Positions 1-5,042 of a stretch of DNA of 5,042 nt are shown one piece after another. How positions within the stretch are numbered: position 1 is the first letter of the stretch; every line of letters begins with the position of its first letter. The stretch covers positions 2,856 to 7,897 of the forward strand of contig VBOC01000150.1 of assembly GCA_005877655.1 (NCBI GenBank), written 5' to 3'. Both the position numbers and the translations under genes were made by a program. This DNA is from Ignavibacteria bacterium. Lineage in GTDB: Bacteria; Bacteroidota; Ignavibacteria; UBA10030; SZUA-254. The notes below the pieces were generated by a model. That model saw only the letters and a list, made by a program, of their open reading frames with translations, was not told the DNA's origin and searched no databases.

Positions 1-1628
1 AGCGAGACGGGTCGATTCTTGTCGGAACAGCGGCCGGAATCTGCCGGATCGATTCCACAGGAAGAGTCCATCCACTCTCTCATCCCGCCATTGACACACT
101 GACGATCTTCGATATCAAGAAGTTTCCGTCCTGCCCTGCCTGCCCGGATGATATCTGGCTGGCGACACAACGAGGCGTTCGATTGGTCAGAGTGAACGGC
201 GATTCCTTGTTTCCAATCGCTCCTCCGTGGGTCGAAACCGGAAACCTGGAAACGATCGTCTACGAAATCCTGGCAGATCGCGATCATCGGTTGTGGTTCG
301 CGACCGACGGGAGGGGATTGTTGGAATATGACGGGAGGACCTGGCAACGGTATACAACCGATGATGGGCTCGTGGGCGATCGTGTATTCGCGCTCGCTCA
401 GGATTCTCTCGGGCAGATCTGGGTGGGAACGTCCTCCGGCTTGAGCCAGTTTGACGGGACGAGCTTCCGGAATTTTATGGCCGGGGACGGCTTCAATGAA
501 ATCGGAATCCATGGGCTGATGGTCGATCGCGCCGGCGATCTCTGGGTCAGCAGCTTTCCCGGCGTCACGAAGCTCCGGACGCCGCGGCGTTATCACAGCC
601 GCCAACCGCCTCCGATTTACATTACCAGCATTCAGGCGGATACGACTCGACTCAAGACCGCCGAAGCGTTCGAGCTCTCGCCCGGCGTTGCGGCCATCAC
701 GTTTCGTTATGCCGGCTTGAGTTTCACCGATGAAACCAACGTGCGATACAAATACAGGCTCGAGGGATATGACCGGTCATGGTCCTCCCCCGTGAAGACG
801 CGTGAAGTCCGATACACTCATCTCCCCGCAGGTAAATACAGCTTCAACGTTTTCGCGCGGAACAGCGACGGAGTCTGGAGCACCCATCCTGCACTTGCCT
901 CCTTTTCGGTGCTGCCTCCGGTCTGGCAAAGGTGGTGGTTTGTGGCCGCGTGCACAGCCGTCGTAGCCGCCGGTGTGTATACGGGGTATCGTTACCGGCT
1001 GAGAAAGCTGTTGGAGATTGAACGGACGCGGAGCCGCATCGCGATGGATCTGCACGATGACATCGGCTCAAGCCTCACGCGGATTTCGGTGATGACAGAA
1101 GTCGCGAAACGAAAGGCCGCCGCGGTGGACGCTGAACAGAAGGAATACCTCAACAAGATCGGAGAAACAGCGCGTGCGCTGGTCGATTCGCTGGGCGACA
1201 TCGTCTGGTCGGTCGATCCGAAAAATGACGATCTCCAGAACGTCATCCGGAGGATTGTGCAATTCGGACAGGAAACCTGCGAGGGCAGCAAGATGACGTT
1301 TGAAACAGAAATCGTTGGAAGCTTCGATGAGGCAAAGCTTCCCCTGCAGAAGCGCCGGGATATCTATCTCGTCTTCAAAGAAGCAATTCACAACATTGTA
1401 CAGCATTCCGGGGCGAGGAGCGTTCGGTTCTCCGTTCATTCGACAGGGAACGGAGCGCTATTGGAAATCGAGGACGATGGCATCGGTTTTTCGATCAGAC
1501 AAGGCGCAGGAGACGGAGAGGGCTTGAGAACGATGAGAATACGCGGAGAGAGAGCCGGCGGGCGGTTTGAGGTCTCGAGCATGCCGAATGAGGGGAGCCG
1601 GATCAGTCTTGAGATAAAAACCGCCTGA
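1..1628 (+). CDS. Propeller/Y_Y_Y sensor histidine kinase, 5'-partial (HisKA_3 type)
   Basis: This is the C-terminal 541 residues of a membrane sensor kinase. The frame is open from base 3, so the start is upstream, and a TTG at 183 is only an internal codon. Numbering visible residues from base 3, at least five two-component-regulator propeller blades appear (GSILVGTAAG near 3-12, DDIWLATQRG near 49-58, LWFATDGRG 97-105, IWVGTSSG 139-146, LWVSSFPG 180-187). A Y_Y_Y domain follows at about 224-293 and one membrane helix at about 311-329. The HisKA_3 dimerisation domain has its phospho-accepting His at 351 (DLHDDIGSS). The HHK-type ATPase domain shows the N box (FKEAIHN, Asn464), G1 box (EDDGIGF, 490-496) and G2 box (GEGLRTM, 505-511). 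The propeller and Y_Y_Y parts should be periplasmic and the kinase cytoplasmic. All catalytic motifs are intact. The response regulator 49 bases downstream is the likely partner. There is no receiver domain on the kinase itself. The ligand cannot be told from sequence. Confidence 0.93.
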   Translation, partial: RDGSILVGTAAGICRIDSTGRVHPLSHPAIDTLTIFDIKKFPSCPACPDDIWLATQRGVRLVRVNGDSLFPIAPPWVETGNLETIVYEILADRDHRLWFATDGRGLLEYDGRTWQRYTTDDGLVGDRVFALAQDSLGQIWVGTSSGLSQFDGTSFRNFMAGDGFNEIGIHGLMVDRAGDLWVSSFPGVTKLRTPRRYHSRQPPPIYITSIQADTTRLKTAEAFELSPGVAAITFRYAGLSFTDETNVRYKYRLEGYDRSWSSPVKTREVRYTHLPAGKYSFNVFARNSDGVWSTHPALASFSVLPPVWQRWWFVAACTAVVAAGVYTGYRYRLRKLLEIERTRSRIAMDLHDDIGSSLTRISVMTEVAKRKAAAVDAEQKEYLNKIGETARALVDSLGDIVWSVDPKNDDLQNVIRRIVQFGQETCEGSKMTFETEIVGSFDEAKLPLQKRRDIYLVFKEAIHNIVQHSGARSVRFSVHSTGNGALLEIEDDGIGFSIRQGAGDGEGLRTMRIRGERAGGRFEVSSMPNEGSRISLEIKTA

Positions 1629-1636
1629 ATATGCGG

Positions 1637-1665
1637 TTGCGCCGGCGGACCCGCCTGACTATATT
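1637..1665 (+). promoter_or_regulatory. Candidate promoter before the response regulator
   Basis: TTGCGC (1637-1642) and TATATT (1660-1665) are separated by exactly 17 bases, the ideal sigma-70 spacing. The TA..TT core also partly fits the Bacteroidota TAnnTTTG element. The spacer holds a small inverted repeat, GGCG (1644-1647) with CGCC (1652-1655). A transcript would begin near 1672, only about six bases before the regulator ATG, giving an almost leaderless mRNA. The block resembles the one at 2395-2423 before the adhesin. It lies in the short gap after the kinase, so read-through from upstream is equally possible. The evidence is sequence pattern only. Confidence 0.35.
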
Positions 1666-1677
1666 AATTCAACCATC

Positions 1678-2322
1678 ATGACGAAGCAACCGATCTCGGT
1701 CATCATCATTGAGGATGAAAAGGAAGTCCGGTTAGGACTATCCTATATCATCGAAAACACAGACGGATTCACATGCCTCGATTCATTCAAATCGTATGAG
1801 GAAGCCCTCCAGTCGGTGACAAAGCCCCCGGATGTTCTTCTGTCGGATATCGGCCTGCCGGGCATGTCGGGAATTGAAGGCGCGAAGCTGTTTAAACGGC
1901 AATTTCCTTCGACATTGATCATCATGCTCACGGTTTACAGCGATGACGAGAAGATCTTTCAATCGATCTGCGCGGGGGCGAGCGGATATATCCTCAAGAA
2001 AGCGGAGCCCGCGAGGATTGTCGAGGCCATCCGGGAGGTCTGCGAGGGCGGCGCGCCCATGTCGTCGGAGATCGCCCTGCGAGTGGTCAACGCCTTCCGC
2101 ACCCTCGCTCCGAAGAAACACGGCGATAGCGGGCTTACGCATCGCGAAGAGGAAATCCTCGATGAACTGGTGAAGGGTAACAGTTACAAATCAACCGCCG
2201 ATCATCTCAATATCAGCATCCACACCGTCCGCTTTCATATCCGCAGCATCTATGAAAAGCTGCAGGTTCACTCAAAATCGGAAGCGGTCGCAAAAGCCCT
2301 GAAGCAGAACCTCCTTCCCTGA
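1678..2322 (+). CDS. NarL/FixJ-family response regulator (REC + LuxR-type HTH)
   Basis: This is a 214-residue DNA-binding response regulator, a normal length for the family. The receiver domain spans about residues 6-120. It has the acidic pair Glu12-Asp13, phospho-acceptor Asp57 (LLSDIGLPGMSG), Thr85, Tyr104 and Lys107 (GYILKK), so all switch residues are present. A LuxR-type helix-turn-helix follows at about 152-210, with LTHREEEIL, the recognition-helix region ISIHTVRFHIRSIYEKL, and the closing SKSEAVAKAL. On phosphorylation it should dimerise and bind promoter DNA. The preceding HisKA_3 kinase is the expected phosphodonor. The ATG at 1678 is the first start codon in this frame after the kinase stop. 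No Shine-Dalgarno sequence precedes it (the upstream bases are A/T-rich, AATTCAACCATC), which suggests translational coupling or a nearly leaderless transcript. Targets are unknown. Autoregulation and control of the downstream adhesin are possible, because similar promoter-like blocks precede both genes. Confidence 0.95.
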   Translation: MTKQPISVIIIEDEKEVRLGLSYIIENTDGFTCLDSFKSYEEALQSVTKPPDVLLSDIGLPGMSGIEGAKLFKRQFPSTLIIMLTVYSDDEKIFQSICAGASGYILKKAEPARIVEAIREVCEGGAPMSSEIALRVVNAFRTLAPKKHGDSGLTHREEEILDELVKGNSYKSTADHLNISIHTVRFHIRSIYEKLQVHSKSEAVAKALKQNLLP

Positions 2323-2326
2323 CCGG

Positions 2327-2348
2327 CCTGCACGTTTGTGCAGGTTTT
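2327..2348 (+). terminator. Rho-independent terminator after the response regulator
   Basis: A perfect 7-bp stem, CCTGCAC (2327-2333) with GTGCAGG (2338-2344), closes a GTTT loop and is followed at once by TTTT (2345-2348). It begins five bases after the regulator stop codon. It should end the kinase-regulator transcript and separates it from the adhesin gene, which therefore needs its own promoter. The T-run is short, so termination may be incomplete. Confidence 0.8.
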
Positions 2349-2394
2349 CCGTCCTCCCGTCCTAATTCGGAACAAAATCCGTCCCTTTGTGTCA

Positions 2395-2423
2395 TTGCGG
2401 GCATCCCGCAGCGGGACTATATT
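2395..2423 (+). promoter_or_regulatory. Candidate promoter of the adhesin gene
   Basis: TTGCGG (2395-2400) and TATATT (2418-2423) are spaced by 17 bases. A perfect inverted repeat, GCGGG (2397-2401) with CCCGC (2405-2409) around CAT, overlaps the -35 side and could be an operator. Transcription would begin near 2430 and give a leader of about 93 bases. The 29-base block matches the one at 1637-1665 at TTGCG and at GACTATATT in the same register. A new promoter is expected here because a terminator lies just upstream. Bases 2349-2394, between terminator and promoter, show nothing recognisable. Confidence 0.4.
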
Positions 2424-2486
2424 GTCGTTATTGCCGCCTGACAGACGGCACAGGTGGCTTAGCTGCCATCGCTCCGGAGACCCGCT

Positions 2487-2510
2487 ATGCAATCCTTGTT
2501 TGACGAATGA
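2487..2510 (+). CDS. Possible seven-residue leader peptide (MQSLFDE)
   Basis: An ATG at 2487 opens a frame of seven codons ending in TGA at 2508-2510. It is preceded by GGAG (2476-2479) with a 7-base gap, the best Shine-Dalgarno match in the intergenic region. That GGAG is half of the palindrome CTCCGGAG, so it could be masked by folding. The frame lies inside the stem that can hide the adhesin ribosome binding site, and its stop is 12 bases before the adhesin ATG. Ribosomes on it would open that stem. Such a short frame can occur by chance, and the peptide itself has no recognisable function or regulatory codon run. Confidence 0.25.
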   Translation: MQSLFDE

Positions 2511-2516
2511 AAGGAT
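2492..2516 (+). promoter_or_regulatory. Stem that can sequester the adhesin ribosome binding site
   Basis: ATCCTT (2492-2497) is the exact complement of AAGGAT (2511-2516), with a 13-base loop. AAGG (2511-2514) is the Shine-Dalgarno sequence of the ATG at 2523, with an 8-base gap. When the stem forms, ribosome access would be reduced. Translation of the short upstream frame, or a competing upstream fold, would release it. The 6-bp stem is A/T-rich and only moderately stable, so its effect is inferred. Confidence 0.35.
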
Positions 2517-2522
2517 GAATGT

Positions 2523-4523
2523 ATGAGGCGACATATTCCAAATTCATTCCGCAAAACCCTCCTGCTCCTCTCGATCTGCACAGCTCAGTTTGCCTATGGC
2601 GGCAACAAGTCCTGGACGGGATCGATATCGACCGACTGGGCGGTTGCCGGAAACTGGAACCCGGCCGGAATCCCAGCGGACACGGACGATGTGACAATTC
2701 CATCCTCCGCCGTCAATCAGCCGGTTCTGACTGCTGACGCGCATTCCGCAGCCCTGACCGTGCAGACCGGGGCCCATCTATCCATCGGCTCATTTACGCT
2801 CGTGACGAACGGGAACATCGATGCGAGCAATATTGCGGGAACTACGGGGTCCGTCCAGGTAAAGGGAACGGGCATCACCATCAAAGGGAAATTTCCCAAT
2901 ATGGCCATCACCGGGACGGCGAATCTGTCAGATACGGTACATGTGACCGGAAATCTGATCACCGACGCCTTGTTCGGATCCGCGAACCTGATTCTAAACG
3001 GAACGTCGATCATCGTCAGTGGAGATTTCTCCACGCAGAATAATGGAAAACTCACGATGTTAAATCCGTCGGATCGGCTATCGGTCGGCGGGAATGCCAC
3101 ATTCGCGGGCGCACCCCTCACAGGGCTGGATACGGCCGGTGTTATATCAGTGAAAGGAAATTTCAGCCAGTTCTATACCGGCAGCAATTGGGATGATTTC
3201 GCCGCGAGCGGCACGCTGAAGGTGATCCTGAATGGAACCTCACCGCAAACCGTTCATTTCGACGCCGCCGGACAGTCAGGGCAGTCGTCCTACTTCAAGG
3301 ATCTTCAGATAACGAACCCGACCAGGGTCACGTTCAGCACGAATGCCCAAGTCAACGGCAACCTCACTGTTTCTGGTGCCGATAGCGTGGACGGCGCAGG
3401 CACGCTGACCGTCGCAGGAAATATCACTTCGGTTGCGAACAGTCATGTCAGCCTCGCCGGTCTGAGGCTTGGCGGATCGATGGCAGTCTCAGGCTCATTC
3501 ACACCCGGGACGACGGAATTCTTCGGCACAAACCAGGTAGTCGAGCCCGGCTTGAACTATCAAAACATGCTCATCACAGGTACGGCCCTCTTGAGCGATA
3601 CGACCCACGTTACAGGAAATCTGTCAATCACCTATATCCCCAACTCCACGAACGGCAATCTGACGCTCAACGGCCATGCGATGCTGGTGGCCGCAAATTT
3701 TGCCACGCAGGATGGTCACGGGATGCTTACAATGCTGAACCAGGCGGACTTGTTATCAATCGGAGGAAACGCCACTTTCGCCGGCGCGCAGTTGACGGGC
3801 CTCGATACCGCGGGGGTGATCTCGGTGAAAGGAAATTTCGGCCAGTACTATGTCGGCAGCAATTGGGGATCGTTTCAGTCCGCCGGATCTCACAAGGTCG
3901 TTCTGAACGGATCGTCCCCGCAGAATGTGCATTTCGACAGTCCAAGCAATGGGAGTATCTATTCATATTTCAACAATTTGGAAATCTCGAACCCGACGTC
4001 CGTTGCGTTCGATAACACAACATTCATCAATGGAAATCTCACTGTGAGCGGGCCGGATTCTCTGAAGGGAAATATCACATTGACAATCGTTGGGACACTT
4101 ACGACTTCGCCCGCGAGCTCCATCACGCTAAATACGATCGAGCTCGACAGCTCGATGAGTGTGAGCGGCTCGTTCACTCCGGCCACAACAATCTTCAATG
4201 GGAACAACCAGATCATTCAAGCTGGGCTCGGTTACAGAGATGTTCTAGTCAACGGACATGCTCTTTTCGGGGGCGCGACCACCGTCAGTGGAAATCTGAC
4301 GGCAGGGGGTTCCACGCGGGGCGTGATCGACCTAAACGGCCAGTCAGTAACGGTGAACACTGATCATGAGGAGCCCAACGGGCGTGCTCCGTGTGTCGGG
4401 CAACGTGAACTTCGACGGAAGCCCCACCGACACGCTCCTGACGGCCGGAACGATTTATGTGGGAGGGACTTTCAGGATAGGAAAGAACTTTACGGCAACG
4501 GGCACACACCAGGTGGTCTTTAA
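2523..4523 (+). CDS. Large secreted repeat protein (probable beta-solenoid adhesin), frame broken in repeat 3
   Basis: This is the 5' part of a big surface or secreted protein. The start at 2523 has AAGG eight bases upstream and opens a good signal peptide: basic n-region (MRRH...FRK), hydrophobic core LLLLSI at about 13-18, probable cleavage after Ala24-Tyr25-Gly26. LSIC at 16-19 is a poor lipobox. Residues 30-60 form a W-T-G ... GNW ... DDVTIP module often seen at the start of extracellular Bacteroidota proteins. The rest is Gly/Ser/Thr/Asn-rich with beta-helix-like GNLTVSG strands in tandem units beginning at residues 156, 380 and 602. No enzyme motif is visible, and adhesion is an inference. 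After Val611 the frame is wrong: the last 55 residues are charged, His/Cys-containing and unlike the rest. The cause is 44 bases missing at 4355/4356 compared with the copy at 4964-5007. Real coding sequence resumes in another frame at 4357. A type IX sorting domain would lie beyond the window. Confidence 0.85.
   Translation: MRRHIPNSFRKTLLLLSICTAQFAYGGNKSWTGSISTDWAVAGNWNPAGIPADTDDVTIPSSAVNQPVLTADAHSAALTVQTGAHLSIGSFTLVTNGNIDASNIAGTTGSVQVKGTGITIKGKFPNMAITGTANLSDTVHVTGNLITDALFGSANLILNGTSIIVSGDFSTQNNGKLTMLNPSDRLSVGGNATFAGAPLTGLDTAGVISVKGNFSQFYTGSNWDDFAASGTLKVILNGTSPQTVHFDAAGQSGQSSYFKDLQITNPTRVTFSTNAQVNGNLTVSGADSVDGAGTLTVAGNITSVANSHVSLAGLRLGGSMAVSGSFTPGTTEFFGTNQVVEPGLNYQNMLITGTALLSDTTHVTGNLSITYIPNSTNGNLTLNGHAMLVAANFATQDGHGMLTMLNQADLLSIGGNATFAGAQLTGLDTAGVISVKGNFGQYYVGSNWGSFQSAGSHKVVLNGSSPQNVHFDSPSNGSIYSYFNNLEISNPTSVAFDNTTFINGNLTVSGPDSLKGNITLTIVGTLTTSPASSITLNTIELDSSMSVSGSFTPATTIFNGNNQIIQAGLGYRDVLVNGHALFGGATTVSGNLTAGGSTRGVIDLNGQSVTVNTDHEEPNGRAPCVGQRELRRKPHRHAPDGRNDLCGRDFQDRKELYGNGHTPGGL
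2892..2987 (+). repeat. Truncated leading repeat (end of a unit only)
   Basis: These 32 codons match only the last part of the full repeat. FPNMAITGTANLSDTVHVTGN here parallels NMLITGTALLSDTTHVTGN at the end of unit 1. The region before it (about 2730-2891) is beta-strand-like but aligns poorly, so the array seems to begin with a partial or strongly diverged unit. Confidence 0.65.
2988..3659 (+). repeat. Tandem coding repeat, unit 1 (224 residues)
   Basis: The unit runs from LILNG to just before the next LTLNG. Landmarks in order are the LNG start, GGNATFAGAPLTGLDTAGVI, SVKGNF, GSNW, LNGTSPQTVHFD, QVNGNLTVSG, SMAVSGSFTPGTTEF and HVTGNL. All reappear in unit 2 and most in unit 3. At the DNA level it has drifted far from unit 2, mostly at third codon positions. 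Confidence 0.85.
3660..4325 (+). repeat. Tandem coding repeat, unit 2 (222 residues)
   Basis: The unit starts at LTLNG and carries the same landmarks: GGNATFAGAQLTGLDTAGVI, SVKGNF, GSNW, LNGSSPQNVHFD, INGNLTVSG, SMSVSGSFTPATTIF and TTVSGNLTAGGS. Its last 50 bases (4276-4325) are identical to the end of unit 3 (4883-4932), the first part of an 81-base exact repeat. Confidence 0.85.
4276..4356 (+). repeat. Exact 81-base direct repeat, copy A
   Basis: It is identical to 4883-4963. The identity begins abruptly: the preceding bases differ (GGGCG before copy A, CGGAA before copy B). On the far side it resumes for 4356-4391 against 5007-5042 once the 44-base gap is allowed for. Exact identity is unusual in an array whose other units have many synonymous changes. 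Confidence 0.95.
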
Positions 4524-4932
4524 CGGATCGTCGGTGCAGTCGATCAATGAGAATTACGATTACCCGCATTCACATTTCAGAGACCTGAGAGTCAGTAATG
4601 TTGCGGGTGTGGCAATTAATGTGAACGTGTTGGCGAGCGGCAATCTTAGAATCGATTCTTCGGCGAGCCTGAGCGGTAGCGGATCGCTTGTCGTGAACGG
4701 CGCCTTTACGACGCTCGCCGGAAGCGGTGTGACGGTGGCGAACTTCGAGCTCGACAGTACGATGTCCGTCGCGGGCACGTTTTCACCGGCAACGACGACG
4801 TTCGGAGGTTTGGGTCAGCTCATCCAGGGGGGACTGGGCTATAAGAACGTAACGGTGAACGGGAGAGCGTCCTTCGCCGGAACGACCACCGTCAGTGGAA
4901 ATCTGACGGCAGGGGGTTCCACGCGGGGCGTG
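4326..4932 (+). repeat. Tandem coding repeat, unit 3 (607 bases, 44-base internal deletion)
   Basis: The unit starts at IDLNG. It would be 651 bases (217 residues) if the 44 bases present in unit 4 were restored; as read it is 607 bases and out of frame after 4355. Its first third differs from units 1 and 2, with TLIMRSPTGVLRVSGNVNF in place of the GGNATFAG segment. The second half (VVFNGSSVQ, SMSVAGTFSPATTTF, TTVSGNLTAGGS) keeps the family pattern. Confidence 0.8.
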
Positions 4933-4963
4933 ATCGACCTAAACGGCCAGTCAGTAACGGTGA
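4883..4963 (+). repeat. Exact 81-base direct repeat, copy B
   Basis: This is the second copy of 4276-4356, offset by 607 bases. It is followed by 44 bases absent from copy A and then by a 36-base identical tail that reaches the last base of the window, so the true extent of the identity is not visible. Confidence 0.95.
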
Positions 4964-5042
4964 CGGGCGATTACAGTTCCGGGTATTACAACTACTACGA
5001 GGGCGGAACACTGATCATGAGGAGCCCAACGGGCGTGCTCCG
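4933..5042 (+). repeat. Tandem coding repeat, unit 4 (partial, runs off the window)
   Basis: The first 110 bases of a further unit are visible. They are identical to unit 3 throughout, apart from the extra 44 bases (about 4964-5007) that encode TGDYSSGYYNYYEGG and keep the frame open. The number of further units is unknown. Confidence 0.8.

Larger units (their letters stand above)
2430..2522 (+). promoter_or_regulatory. Structured 5' leader of the adhesin mRNA (candidate cis-regulatory RNA)
   Basis: This short stretch is dense in possible hairpins: GCCG (2433-2436) with CGGC (2446-2449); GGTGGC (2453-2458) with GCTGCC (2462-2467), which uses G-U pairs; and the palindrome CTCCGGAG (2472-2479). 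After these come a tiny reading frame and a stem covering the adhesin ribosome binding site. GCGGG at 2411-2415 could also pair with CCCGC at 2481-2485 and close a multi-branch structure, but only if transcription begins further upstream than predicted. I do not recognise a known riboswitch class; the conserved GEMM (cyclic di-GMP) core sequences are not visible. The order of hairpins, short frame and hidden ribosome binding site is what a translational control leader would look like. No folding calculation was done. Confidence 0.35.
4357..5042 (+). pseudogene. Continuation of the repeat protein in the +1 frame (3'-partial, cut off by frameshift)
   Basis: The frame 4357-5042 is open to the window end (228 full codons) and translates to the same repeat family: TLIMRSPTGVLRVSGNVNF, then TTTVSGNLTAGGS, IDLNGQSVTV and TGDYSSGYYNYYEGG. 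It is the true continuation of the gene starting at 2523. Adding back the 44 bases found in repeat 4 joins the two parts into one uninterrupted frame. It is bounded upstream by an in-frame TGA at 4354-4356. It has no signal peptide of its own. An ATG at 4366 lies nine bases after GGTGA (4352-4356), so restart of translation is conceivable, but the product would lack an export signal. Whether the break is real or an assembly error cannot be decided from the sequence. Confidence 0.8.

Noticed and set aside
777..1439. Several reverse-strand and off-frame open frames within the kinase
   Set aside because: They overlap intact kinase catalytic domains, have low-complexity or arginine/serine-rich translations, and show no domain or start context. 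They are shadows of the real gene.
1644..1655. Hairpin between kinase and regulator as a terminator
   Set aside because: GGCG/CGCC is only a 4-bp stem and no T-run follows it directly. It fits better as a spacer element of the promoter-like block.
2430..2490. Cyclic di-GMP (GEMM) or another known riboswitch in the adhesin leader
   Set aside because: A c-di-GMP switch would be attractive before an adhesin, but the conserved GEMM core sequences (GCAAACC, ACGCAAAGCC) are absent. No other class could be matched by eye, so only an unnamed structured leader is reported.
2568..2581. Lipoprotein signal (LSIC) in the adhesin signal peptide
   Set aside because: Ile before the Cys does not fit the lipobox, and a standard A-Y-G cleavage site follows, so a signal peptidase I type is preferred.
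4340..4360. Programmed ribosomal frameshift joining the two adhesin frames
   Set aside because: There is no slippery heptamer. The identical downstream copy shows that a 44-base gap explains the frame change, so a deletion or assembly fault is the simpler reading.
2717..4778. Reverse-strand open frames across the repeat gene
   Set aside because: They arise from the compositional bias of the repeats. Their hydrophobic or irregular translations are not conserved between repeat units, while the + strand frame is.
2892..5042. Tandem repeats as CRISPR or a non-coding satellite
   Set aside because: The units are about 650-670 bases, keep an open reading frame and vary mainly at silent sites. They are coding repeats.

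Overview
The window looks like part of a Gram-negative environmental bacterium, most likely from the Bacteroidota/Ignavibacteriota side of the FCB group. Three things suggest this: a periplasmic propeller plus Y_Y_Y sensor kinase with a separate NarL-type regulator, a very repetitive secreted protein opening with a W-T-G ... GNW ... DDVTIP module, and moderate to high G+C coding sequence. No rRNA or other phylogenetic marker is present, so the assignment is inference.

All real genes are on the + strand. Bases 1-1628 hold the 3' part of a membrane sensor histidine kinase whose start lies upstream of the window. After 49 bases comes its probable partner, a NarL/FixJ-type response regulator (1678-2322). 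A clean hairpin-plus-T-run terminator (2327-2348) closes this unit. Bases 2349-2522 carry no long gene. They hold a promoter-like block (2395-2423) and a short leader with several possible RNA hairpins, a seven-codon upstream reading frame (2487-2510), and a stem that can hide the ribosome binding site of the next gene.

From 2523 to the end of the window runs one large secreted, beta-solenoid-like, probable adhesin. It has a signal peptide, a short N-terminal module and tandem repeats of about 217-224 residues. The gene is broken as sequenced: in the third repeat 44 bases are missing relative to the otherwise identical fourth repeat. The frame therefore closes at 4523, while the true coding sequence continues in another frame from 4357 to the window end. 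The stretch around the deletion is identical in repeats three and four, whereas repeats one and two have diverged strongly at synonymous sites. This points either to recent gene conversion and deletion or to a misassembly, and the window itself ends inside the identical repeat.

Working model (inference): the kinase senses a periplasmic or extracellular signal and phosphorylates the regulator. The promoter-like block before the regulator shares TTGCG and GACTATATT at identical spacing with the one before the adhesin, so the two may be co-regulated, with a second, translational layer of control in the adhesin leader. No mobile element, tRNA, rRNA or CRISPR array was seen.
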